64,000 nucleotides of DNA. Source: CAIWAH01 sp964602595 (lineage in GTDB: Bacteria; Verrucomicrobiota; Verrucomicrobiia; Limisphaerales; UBA9464). The translations under genes and the position numbers were made by a program. This document shows, one piece after another, positions 16,561 through 24,156 of the stretch. Position 1 is the stretch's first letter. Each line of letters starts with the position of its first letter. The notes under the pieces were generated by a model. The model had not been told where the DNA came from, did not search any database, and saw only the letters and a program-made list of their open reading frames with translations. The DNA lies in assembly GCA_964602595.1 (NCBI GenBank), contig CAZRRO010000003.1, positions 310,001 to 374,000 of the forward strand, given 5' to 3'.

Positions 16561-17154
16561 TCACATCCCGGCCACGGGAACGGGTTGGTCCCGGCGCGTG
16601 AAGCGTTCGGTATCCTGGGTGGCTTTCGGTGCGTCGGGTGCCGCGGCTTCCCCGGTCGTGCAGATGTCGTGTGCCCCGGCATTGGTGAAGATTTCCTTGG
16701 CCCGCTTGATCTCCTCGGAGTTCTCGGTGTGGACGGACAGCAGGATGTTACCTTCCTTGACCTTGCCCTCGTAGCGCTTGGCTTCCAGTTCCGGGATGCC
16801 CAGGCCGATCAGGCCACCGGCGATGCCGCCGGCCGCCGCGCCGATGGCCGCGCCGCTGAGGGCCGCCAGGATCGGGCCCGCCGCGATGAACGGGCCGACG
16901 CCGGGAATGGCCAGCGCGCCGATGCCGACGACCCAGCCCAGCGCCCCGCCGACCACGCCGCCCGTGCTGGCGCCAGCGACGGCTCCCTCGGGCGCCTTAG
17001 TGTTCTTCTCGTGGGCAAAATCCCGGGTCGTGCCCTTGTCGGGGAACAGCACGGAAATGTCGTTGTTGGAGAAGCTCGCGGCCTTGAGCTGATCGACAAT
17101 GCGGTCGGCGAGCCCGCGGGAGGTGGCAATGCAGAATACGGATTTCTTGGACAT
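16561..17154 (-). CDS. DUF1269-type general stress protein with glycine zipper
   Basis: The 197-residue product begins with a ferredoxin-like half (SVFCIATSRGLADRIVDQL, then NNDISVLFPD), has a central glycine/alanine-rich hydrophobic segment (about 58-120) with repeated GxxxG patterns that is probably membrane-inserted or a pore-like zipper, and resumes with LGIPELEAKRYEGKVKEGN and LLSVHTENSEEIKRAK. This is the pattern of DUF1269/YflT-like general stress proteins. A short tail ends in PVPVAGM. Function is unknown beyond stress association. A copy of the shared motif lies 71 bases upstream. Confidence 0.8.
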   Translation of the reverse strand: MSKKSVFCIATSRGLADRIVDQLKAASFSNNDISVLFPDKGTTRDFAHEKNTKAPEGAVAGASTGGVVGGALGWVVGIGALAIPGVGPFIAAGPILAALSGAAIGAAAGGIAGGLIGLGIPELEAKRYEGKVKEGNILLSVHTENSEEIKRAKEIFTNAGAHDICTTGEAAAPDAPKATQDTERFTRRDQPVPVAGM

Positions 17155-17225
17155 ACGTTTTGGTTTCCTGTTCCGGGACTTGCCCGGTTTACGGTCCCCA
17201 ACCTCGTCGGCGGTCCCGCCGCCCG

Positions 17226-17242
17226 GCCATAGGGTGAAACCC
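17226..17242 (-). promoter_or_regulatory. Shared stress-island motif, copy F
   Basis: The plus strand reads GCCATAGGGTGAAACCC, one base off in the GGGG core but with a clear ACCC second arm. It ends 71 bases before the start of the DUF1269-type gene. Confidence 0.45.
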
Positions 17243-17280
17243 GAATCCGGCCCGCAACGGGGCCCGGTGTTGCCCGGACC

Positions 17281-17739
17281 TCACCGGTGCGCGGCGGTGG
17301 CGGCCACCGGTTCCTCGAACCAGTTGCGCACGCGGTCGCCCAGCCCGCGCACGGGCGCGCCGGGGTCCAGGGCCGCACCCACGCGGCGCAGCAGCTCGGC
17401 CGCGGAGTAGGGCTTGAGCAGGCGGCAGTGGAGCCGGAGCCACGGATGCCGGTCCAGTTCCTCATTCGGCATGCTCCCGGAGACCATGATCGCCGGGAGC
17501 TGCAGGTTGGCCTTGCGCAGGCGTTTCAGCAGCTCCACGCCGGACAGGCGCGGCATGCTATGGTCGGTGATCAGGAGGTCGAAGGGCTCCTGGTTGAGGG
17601 CGGTCCAGGCGGATTCGCCGTCGTCGGCCCCTTCGGCCGCATAACCGGACGACACGAGGAGCCGGAGGGTAGCCAGGCGGAGGGTGGGTTCGTCCTCGGC
17701 CACCAGCACCCGACCGTTGCCTTGGCGGTCGGTGCTCAT
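17281..17739 (-). CDS. Stand-alone response regulator (REC domain only)
   Basis: The 152-residue product is a single receiver domain: RVLVAEDEPTLR with the acidic pair (15-16), the phospho-acceptor in LLITDHSMP (Asp59), VSGSMP for the Thr/Ser switch, and CRLLKPY with the conserved Lys. A short C-terminal extension (LGDRVRNWFEEP) is not an output domain. The ATG at 17737-17739 is the only good start; the frame upstream overlaps the NarL-type regulator out of phase. It lies 146 bases after that regulator but has its own copy of the shared motif. It may act as a phosphate sink or a protein-interaction switch for the kinase cluster. Confidence 0.85.
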   Translation of the reverse strand: MSTDRQGNGRVLVAEDEPTLRLATLRLLVSSGYAAEGADDGESAWTALNQEPFDLLITDHSMPRLSGVELLKRLRKANLQLPAIMVSGSMPNEELDRHPWLRLHCRLLKPYSAAELLRRVGAALDPGAPVRGLGDRVRNWFEEPVAATAAHR

Positions 17740-17822
17740 CGCGCGAAAGTGGTTGCCGCTGCTGTTCGCGGCGAAGTCGGGGTTTTCATCGCCCTCAACG
17801 AAAGCGCCTGCGTCTCCGGCGC

Positions 17823-17841
17823 GCCATGGGGTGTTCACCCC
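17823..17841 (-). promoter_or_regulatory. Shared stress-island motif, copy E (palindromic)
   Basis: The plus strand reads GCCATGGGGTGTTCACCCC, in which GGGGTG-TT-CACCCC is a perfect palindrome. It lies in the gap between the NarL-type regulator stop (17886) and the REC-only regulator start, 83 bases upstream of the latter. Confidence 0.6.
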
Positions 17842-17885
17842 AGCGGCTCGCCTTGGACCGGCCGGCGGCACGTTGTGGCGCCCGC

Positions 17886-18587
17886 TCAGACGATGGTCAC
17901 CTGCACGCTGCTCTCGATGATGCCGGCGCTGATGGCGTAGCGGGTGATGCCGGCGGTGTCGTGCAGGTCCAGCTTGCGCATAAGGTGCTCGCGGTGCTTC
18001 TCGACCGTCTTCATGCCGATGCCGAGGTCGGCGGCGATCTCCTTGTTGGCCTTGCCCTCGGCGATGAGCTGGAGCGTCTCCATTTCGCGCGAGGTGAGCT
18101 GCACCGCCTTGTGGGCGACCACGCCGGCCCGGCTGGTCGTGCGGGGCACGAGCTGGGCCAGCCGGCGCGACACGGACGGGCTGAAGAACGTGCGGCCCTG
18201 GCTGACCTCGCGGATGGCGTGGCACACGTCGCTGGCGGAAGTCTGCTTCAGCAGGAAGCCCGCGGCGCCGCACTCGGTGGCATTGCGCACGTAGGCGTCG
18301 TCGCTGTGCGCGGACAGGATGAGCACGCGCGGTCCGGGCGTGGCGCGGAGGATCTGCCGGGTGGCTTCCAGGCCGTTGAGGAGCGGCATGGCGATGTCCA
18401 TCAGGATCACGGCCGGCCGCAGCGAGGCGGCCAGTTCAATGGTCTGGCGGCCATCCTCGGCCTCGCCCACGACTTCGAAGTCGGCCTCCGCTTCGAGCAT
18501 CCGGCGAAAGCCTTCGCGGACGATGGTGTGGTCCTCGGCGAGCAGGATCGTGGTGCGGGGAGCCGCCATCCGGGAGGGAGTTTTCAT
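17886..18587 (-). CDS. NarL/FixJ-family response regulator
   Basis: The 233-residue product has an N-terminal receiver domain (LLAEDHTIVREGF, phospho-acceptor Asp64 in ILMDIAMP, Lys in GFLLKQ) and a C-terminal LuxR-type helix-turn-helix (LTSREMETLQLIAEGKANK, then TVEKHREHLMRKL). It is a DNA-binding regulator. Its ATG overlaps the stop of the upstream histidine kinase gene (ATGA), which strongly suggests the two are a cognate pair made in fixed ratio. The target motif is unknown; the repeated GCCATGGGGTGT sites in this island are an obvious candidate, but nothing in the sequence proves it. Confidence 0.92.
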   Translation of the reverse strand: MKTPSRMAAPRTTILLAEDHTIVREGFRRMLEAEADFEVVGEAEDGRQTIELAASLRPAVILMDIAMPLLNGLEATRQILRATPGPRVLILSAHSDDAYVRNATECGAAGFLLKQTSASDVCHAIREVSQGRTFFSPSVSRRLAQLVPRTTSRAGVVAHKAVQLTSREMETLQLIAEGKANKEIAADLGIGMKTVEKHREHLMRKLDLHDTAGITRYAISAGIIESSVQVTIV

Positions 18588-20746
18588 GACTGGGAATTGG
18601 GTTTGGGGACAACCAGGGGAACATGCGCCGCGACGGTGGTGCCGACGCCGGGGGCGGACGTGAGCTCCAGCCGGCCGCCGACCATCTCCAGCCGCTCGCG
18701 CATGCCGAGCAACCCGAGGCGTTCGCCGCGGGTCGCATGGAGCACGCGGTCCACCCGGAAGGAGCGGCCGTCGTCCGTGACCTTCAGGCAGAAGCCGCCC
18801 GGCTCCGCCTGGAGCACCACCTCGACGTGCTCGGCGGCGGCGTGCCGGGCGACGTTGGTCAGCGCTTCCTGAGCGACGCGAAAGAGCACGGTGCGGTGCG
18901 CCACGTCCAGTTGGTCGGCCTCCTTGCCGGCGGTCAGGCGGATCCGGAGCCCGGTGCGGGCGGCCAGGCCCTGCATGTAGGTGTGCAAGGCGGGCACGAG
19001 GCCAAGGTCGTCGAGCACGGACGGGCGAAGCTCGCGGGCGAACTGGTGCACGGTCTCGACGGAACGGGCCACGAGCTCCTGCGTGGCGGCGAGGCTGCGG
19101 TGCAGCGCCGCCGGTCCGTGCCGGGCCTGCGCCCCGAGCCCGCCCAGCCGCAGGCTGATGCCCGTGAGCGTCTGGGCCACGACGTCATGCAGTTCGCGGC
19201 TGATGAGCCGGCGTTCCTCCTCCTGGACCCGGAGCACGGAACGGGACAGGTGCCGGAGCTGGGCCTGCAGTTCCCGCGCCTCGGCAAGCAGCCGGACCTG
19301 TTCCTGGCGGCTGTGCGTGAGCGAACGTTCCACCGCCTTCCGCCGCTCCACCTCGGCCGACAGCTTCGTGTTGGACGCGGCCAGCACGGCCACGCGGCGC
19401 CCGGCCGCCTCCAGGCGGTTTCGCTCGGTGACGTCGTTGAAGAAACACACCACGCCGGGCTCGCCGTCGGGCAGGGTCACCCGCTGGATTTGCCACTCGT
19501 AGCATTCCCGCGCCCCGGAGTCCCGCCGCTGGCCGCGGAACTTTGCGGACTGGTAGGGTTCGCCGGTGCGCAACGTCTGCCGGAACCGGTTCGCCAGCTG
19601 GCGGGCGACCCGCGGCGACCAGACCGCCTGAAGGACTTCCGCGAAGTCGCGCCCAAGCAGCGGGTGGACATTCCGGAAGGCGGCGCACGCGAGCGGGTTG
19701 GCCTGCACGACCTGGAACCGGTCGTTCACGACATAGACACCCACCGGGACCTGGCCGACCAGGGCGGACAGCAGCGCCTCGTTCCGGCGCAGGACTTCCT
19801 CGGTGTGCTTGCGCTGGGTGATGTCCCGGATGTTGCACTGAATCACGGGCCGGCCGCCTTCCTGGTAAAGATTGGCGACGACCTCCACTTCCTGGTGGCG
19901 GCCCGACCGGTTGGCCAAGGGTAGGTCCTCGTAACGGACCGCGTGCTGGCGCTGGAGCTTCCGGAACATGACCTGACTGGCCCGCTCATCCTGGAGCAGC
20001 CCGATCTCGAACAGCTCCTTGCCGATGAGCTCGGCGTGCGGGTAGCCGAGCAGCGTGGTCATGAACGGATTGGCATCGGTGATCTGGCGGGTGGCCGGGT
20101 CGAGGAGCAGCACGCCGTCGTGGGCGGCCTCGAAGAGCCGGCGGTAACGGGTTTCCGAGGTGCGCAGTTCCGCGTCGGCGCGGCGCAGGCCGGTGAGGTC
20201 GGAAATCGCCAGCCAGCAGCGTTTCGGCGAACCGGCGGGAACGCTTTCCAGGCTGCCGTGCAGGCCGGCCCATTGGACCGGGCCGGCGGTCTTCGCCAGC
20301 GCCGCCTCGCAGAATTCCCGCCGCGGGGCGGCGAAGACGCGTTTGAGGAATTCGCGGACTGCCGCCCGGCTCGCCGGCGCAATGAACGGCAGCAGGTTCC
20401 GGCGCAGCAGCCGGGAACGCTCCAGGCCCAGCAACGTGGCTCCCATCAGGTTGGCCTCCAGGATGGTGCCCTGATCATCCAGCGAAAGGTAGCCCACCGG
20501 GGCGAAGTCATAGAGGTCGGAGTATTTCCGGAGGAGCGACTCCGACTGTTCCCGGGCTTCCTGGAGGGCGGTGTTCTGCTGCTCCAGCTCAACCTGGTGG
20601 ACCTGGAGTTCGTGCAACAGCCGCCGCGGCTCGATGTCCCACGCCCCGGGTGCCCGGACCAGCGCCGTCGGGACGGGGCTGGGGTCAACCCGGGCCGCCG
20701 ATGGGCGGGGTCGTTTCGCGGGCGGCCGGGCGGCGGGGCGTTTCAT
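18584..20746 (-). CDS. Multi-PAS histidine kinase of the NarX/DegS type (HisKA_3)
   Basis: The start is the ATG at 20744-20746, which overlaps the stop of the CheB-CheR gene; frames further upstream lie inside that gene. In the 720-residue product a leading coiled-coil region (40-75) precedes three PAS domains (about 75-190, 200-315 and 325-445). Next come a coiled coil, a HisKA_3 dimerisation domain with the phospho-acceptor in SRELHDVVAQT (His520), and a HATPase domain (about 610-715; N box EALTNVARHA, G boxes VTDDGRSF and GLLGMRERL). No membrane segment is seen, so it senses a cytoplasmic signal. It probably phosphorylates the NarL-type regulator encoded immediately downstream. Confidence 0.92.
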   Translation of the reverse strand: MKRPAARPPAKRPRPSAARVDPSPVPTALVRAPGAWDIEPRRLLHELQVHQVELEQQNTALQEAREQSESLLRKYSDLYDFAPVGYLSLDDQGTILEANLMGATLLGLERSRLLRRNLLPFIAPASRAAVREFLKRVFAAPRREFCEAALAKTAGPVQWAGLHGSLESVPAGSPKRCWLAISDLTGLRRADAELRTSETRYRRLFEAAHDGVLLLDPATRQITDANPFMTTLLGYPHAELIGKELFEIGLLQDERASQVMFRKLQRQHAVRYEDLPLANRSGRHQEVEVVANLYQEGGRPVIQCNIRDITQRKHTEEVLRRNEALLSALVGQVPVGVYVVNDRFQVVQANPLACAAFRNVHPLLGRDFAEVLQAVWSPRVARQLANRFRQTLRTGEPYQSAKFRGQRRDSGARECYEWQIQRVTLPDGEPGVVCFFNDVTERNRLEAAGRRVAVLAASNTKLSAEVERRKAVERSLTHSRQEQVRLLAEARELQAQLRHLSRSVLRVQEEERRLISRELHDVVAQTLTGISLRLGGLGAQARHGPAALHRSLAATQELVARSVETVHQFARELRPSVLDDLGLVPALHTYMQGLAARTGLRIRLTAGKEADQLDVAHRTVLFRVAQEALTNVARHAAAEHVEVVLQAEPGGFCLKVTDDGRSFRVDRVLHATRGERLGLLGMRERLEMVGGRLELTSAPGVGTTVAAHVPLVVPKPNSQS

Positions 20747-23394
20747 GCGGTTCCGGGTCGGCGGGGACGGCGTGCCCGGGCGGGCCGGGGGCGGGCGGCG
20801 GCCGCCGGTGGTTTCGGGACGGGCGGACGCTCCTTGGCGGCCCGGGCGCCACGCAGGCTGGCCTCGAGTTTCTTGGCGACGGTGATGTCCGTGAAGGTGA
20901 TCACCACGCCGTCGATCCGGTCGTCCAGCGTGCGGTAGGGCATGATGCGGACGGTGAACCAACGCCCGTCCTTGGCGGCGATGGACTTCTCCACGGAAAC
21001 CAGCCGCCGGAGCACGCGGCGGGTGTCGTCGGCCAGTTGCGGGTAGTTCAGTTGCGAGGTCAGGTCGGTGATGGGCCGGCCCACGTCGCCGGGGATGAGC
21101 TGGATGATGTGGGTCGCCTGCGGGGTGAAGCGACGCACGTTCAGGTCGTTGTCGAGGAACAGCGTCGCGATGTCCGTGCTGTTGAGGAGGTTCTTCATGT
21201 CGTCGCTGGCGAGCGACAGATCCTCCAGCTTGGCCTGGAGTTCGGCATTGACCGTCTGGAGTTCCTCGTTGAGCGACTGCATCTCCTCCTTCGCGGTGGT
21301 CAGCTCCTCGTTGGCCGACCGAAATTCCTCCTGCGCCGTCTGCATCTCCTCCTGCCGGGTGCGGGCCTCGAGCCGGATTTGCACCAGCTCCCGCTCCAGC
21401 TTCGCCAACTTCGCCGGGCGCGCACCCGCCTGGGTGGACGGGCCGGCGGATACGGTCGCGGCGGGCACCGGCACCTCGGTGAAGACGATGAGGACCAACC
21501 CGTGCAACGGGCCGGCCTCGGCGAGGCGGACCAGGGTGACATCCGCGCCCCGCGGGGACTCGTCGTCGCCCGCGCGCAGGTCACGGACCGTCACGCTTTC
21601 CGCCTGCCGCAGCGCCTGCTGGAAGGCGGCGGACAGTTCGTAACGCAGGCTCTCGCGCGCCATCACGAACAGGTTCCAGTTGGCCTTGCCGGCGGCGGGT
21701 TCGAGGTATTTTCCGGTCCGCCCGCTCACGTAGAGGAGGTCGCCCCGGTCGTTGACGAGCACGGCGGGCGGCGCGAAACGCTGGAGCACCAATTGGTCCG
21801 CCTGCACCTGGAGGCTCGCGGCCGGCAAGGCGGCCGGCCGGACCTCCCCGCCGGGTCCCCGCTGGCCGCCGAAGCCTGCGGGGAAATCCACCGGCGTGGG
21901 CGCCCCCACGGGTTCCAGCCGGCGGAAGATCCGGGACTTGCCCCGGGCCGGCGCGAACAGCGCGGAACCATTCCCCACGGTCTCCGCGCTGCCGAGCAGC
22001 AGGACGCCGCCGGGCACGAGGCTGTAGTGGAACAGCGGCATCAGCTTCTGCTGCACCTCGGCCGTGAGGTAGATCAGCAGGTTGCGGCAGCTCAGGAAGT
22101 CCAGCTTGGTGAAGGGCGGATCCATGACCAGGTTCTGCGGCGCGAAGATGACCATCTCGCGGATCTCCTTCCGCACCCGGTAGCCCTGTTCCTCGCGGAC
22201 GAAGAATCGTTTCAGCCGGGCCGGCGAGACATCGGCGGCGAGGTTGTCCGGGAAGAGCCCCTGACGGGCCTGGTCAATCGCGTCGCGGTCGAGGTCGGTG
22301 GCGAAGATCTGGAGGGCGAAGTTCCCGGCCGGCCGGGCCTGCGCCACCGCCTCGCGGAAAACCATCGCCAGCGAATACGCTTCCTCGCCCGTGGAACAGC
22401 CGGCGACCCAGGCCCGCAGCGCGTGGCCGGGCGCGCGCGCGGCCAGCAGGGCGGGCAGGGTTTCGGTGCGCAACTGCTCCCACGTCGCCGGATCGCGGAA
22501 GAAGTTCGTCACGCCGATCAGCAGCTCGCGGAAGAGGAGGTCAAGTTCCTGGGAATTTTCCCCGAGGTAACGGACATAGCCCGCCAGGTCGCCCAACTGG
22601 TGGATGCCCATGCGGCGCTCGATGCGGCGGAAGAGCGTGTTCCGCTTGTAGGCGGAAAAGTCGTGGCCGGTGTGGGCGCGCAGCAGGATGACGATCTTCT
22701 CCAGCGCGCCCAGGGCCTTGTCGTCGACGGCCGCCGCCGGCGGCACGAGCAGTGGTTTCTGCCGGAGATACGCGATGAGCTTGCCCGGCAATTCGTCCGC
22801 CGGGGCGACGATGTCCGCCAGGCCGGCGTCAATCGCGCTTCGGGGCATGCCGTCGAACTTGGCGGTGGCCGGCGCCTGGACCAACGCCACGCCGGCCTGC
22901 TCCTTGATCGCGCGCAGGCCCAGCGTGCCGTCGGCGCCCATGCCGGAAAGGATCACGCCCACGCCGCGTTCGCGCTGGTCCAAAGCCAGCGACCGGAAGA
23001 AGAAGTCAATCGGCAGGCGCAGGCCGCGCGGGGCCGTCGGCACCAGCAGGTGTAACACGCCGTGCAGGACCGACATGTCCTTGTTCGGCGGGATCACGTA
23101 GATGCAGCCCGGCCGCACCGGGGTGCGATCCCGGACCTGGATCACCTTCAGGCTGGTTCCCCGCTGGAGCAGCTCCGGGAGGATGCCCTTGTGGGTCGGA
23201 TCAAGGTGTTGGACGACCACGAACGCCAAGCCGGTGTCCGCCGGCACCTGCCGGAAGAATTGCTCCAGCGCCTCCAGTCCGCCGGCCGAGGCGCCGAGAC
23301 CTACGATGGGGAAACCAGCTGCGGATTCACCCGCTGTCCCGGCCGGAGGTGCCGCCGGCTTGGGGCGGAGTTTTGTTCGGTTTCCGGTTTTCAT
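20743..23394 (-). CDS. CheB-CheR fusion with PAS domains and long coiled coil
   Basis: In 883 residues, a CheB methylesterase-like domain (about 28-215) keeps the catalytic triad positions Ser36 (GASAGG), His63 (VVQHLDP) and Asp155 (GMGADG). A CheR methyltransferase-like domain follows (about 235-500; FRELLIGVTNFFRD, AWVAGCSTGEEAYSLA and CRNLLIYL). After it come a PAS-like segment (about 545-640), a heptad-rich coiled coil (EEMQTAQEEFRSANEEL and on, about 660-745) and a C-terminal PAS domain (about 750-865). No chemoreceptor or CheA is nearby. Proteins of this type act as signalling hubs outside chemotaxis; here it is coupled by overlap to a PAS histidine kinase and its regulator. Confidence 0.92.
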   Translation of the reverse strand: MKTGNRTKLRPKPAAPPAGTAGESAAGFPIVGLGASAGGLEALEQFFRQVPADTGLAFVVVQHLDPTHKGILPELLQRGTSLKVIQVRDRTPVRPGCIYVIPPNKDMSVLHGVLHLLVPTAPRGLRLPIDFFFRSLALDQRERGVGVILSGMGADGTLGLRAIKEQAGVALVQAPATAKFDGMPRSAIDAGLADIVAPADELPGKLIAYLRQKPLLVPPAAAVDDKALGALEKIVILLRAHTGHDFSAYKRNTLFRRIERRMGIHQLGDLAGYVRYLGENSQELDLLFRELLIGVTNFFRDPATWEQLRTETLPALLAARAPGHALRAWVAGCSTGEEAYSLAMVFREAVAQARPAGNFALQIFATDLDRDAIDQARQGLFPDNLAADVSPARLKRFFVREEQGYRVRKEIREMVIFAPQNLVMDPPFTKLDFLSCRNLLIYLTAEVQQKLMPLFHYSLVPGGVLLLGSAETVGNGSALFAPARGKSRIFRRLEPVGAPTPVDFPAGFGGQRGPGGEVRPAALPAASLQVQADQLVLQRFAPPAVLVNDRGDLLYVSGRTGKYLEPAAGKANWNLFVMARESLRYELSAAFQQALRQAESVTVRDLRAGDDESPRGADVTLVRLAEAGPLHGLVLIVFTEVPVPAATVSAGPSTQAGARPAKLAKLERELVQIRLEARTRQEEMQTAQEEFRSANEELTTAKEEMQSLNEELQTVNAELQAKLEDLSLASDDMKNLLNSTDIATLFLDNDLNVRRFTPQATHIIQLIPGDVGRPITDLTSQLNYPQLADDTRRVLRRLVSVEKSIAAKDGRWFTVRIMPYRTLDDRIDGVVITFTDITVAKKLEASLRGARAAKERPPVPKPPAAAARPRPARARRPRRPGTA

Positions 23395-23912
23395 GCGTTT
23401 ACTCGGCAGATCCCAACCGTGATTCGCCAGGTGTCCCTAGGCGCCGTTACGCAAAAGGCTACGCGCTGGGAACACGCGAACCTTCGGGTGGTCTCCGTGG
23501 ATCCTCGCAGTCCGCGCCCGGGCTGGCGACGGGATTCGGCCCCGGTTTCCGACGATCCCGCCCACCGCAAAGCGAGGTAGCCGCATCCAGGTTCACATCG
23601 TTGAAAGGTCCGCCCTGATCTCACAGCCCGCCGCCTCGGCGAAATTGGTTTAAGGGAAGGACGGTATTGGCGGGAACCGCGTCGTGCCTATGGGTGGAAC
23701 ACCCCACTTGACGGCGGTGATCCAGGCGGATTCAGACCCGGCCAGACGGAAATGTTCGGCGGCGAGACGGTGCCATTACCAGATCGGTGGGACTGGTGGA
23801 GCATCAACCGGTTCAAGCCGCTGTGTGGGTCGCCGCTATCGGCGACGGCGTGCGGGTCAGGGCCGGTTCCGCGCGCGACACCCACGGCCTGACGTCGCAG
23901 GCAGGCGTGATT
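23395..23912. other. 518-base region without a recognisable gene
   Basis: This stretch lies between the 49-codon gene and the CheB-CheR start. It holds one inverted copy of the motif-like sequence (23686-23709) and otherwise shows no frame with a start signal and plausible composition on either strand. The promoter of the sensory operon is presumably here, but no clear -35/-10 pair was seen. Confidence 0.5.
23686..23709 (+). promoter_or_regulatory. Motif-like palindrome in opposite orientation
   Basis: The minus strand reads AAGTGGGGTGTTCCACCC, sharing GTGGGGTGTTC and the CACCC arm with the island motif. Its orientation would serve a plus-strand transcript, yet no plus-strand gene follows, so this copy is unassigned. 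Confidence 0.35.
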
Positions 23913-24062
23913 TCAAGCCAGCGTGACGCCAAGGCGATACCCGCGATGCTTGGCAAGCCTGTTAACGAAGCGGGCGGACATGAAATTGTGGAACTCGTCC
24001 CCCAGCAGGCGGAAGTTGCGGCGTTCGGCCCCGAAACGGGCCAGCCGCCGTGGTTCCGTCAT
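23913..24062 (-). CDS. 49-residue basic protein downstream of rtcB, with strong ribosome-binding site
   Basis: The frame from the ATG at 24060-24062 to the TGA at 23913-23915 encodes MTEPRRLARFGAERRNF, then RLLGDEFHNFMSARFVN, then RLAKHRGYRLGVTLA. A GAGGAGG sequence stands 8 bases before the ATG, much better than for most genes in this window, which is the main reason to believe it. The product is strongly basic, has no hydrophobic segment, and could bind RNA. It starts 94 bases after the stop of the RtcB-type ligase gene and may share its transcript. I recognise no family. Confidence 0.6.
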   Translation of the reverse strand: MTEPRRLARFGAERRNFRLLGDEFHNFMSARFVNRLAKHRGYRLGVTLA

Positions 24063-24156
24063 TTGGTTCGCCTCCTCAATTCCCGTGCTTTCAGCCTCAT
24101 CCGATCGGCCAGTTGCCGCGATAAACGGGAGGGGGCGGCGGGTTGCGCCCGGTCGG

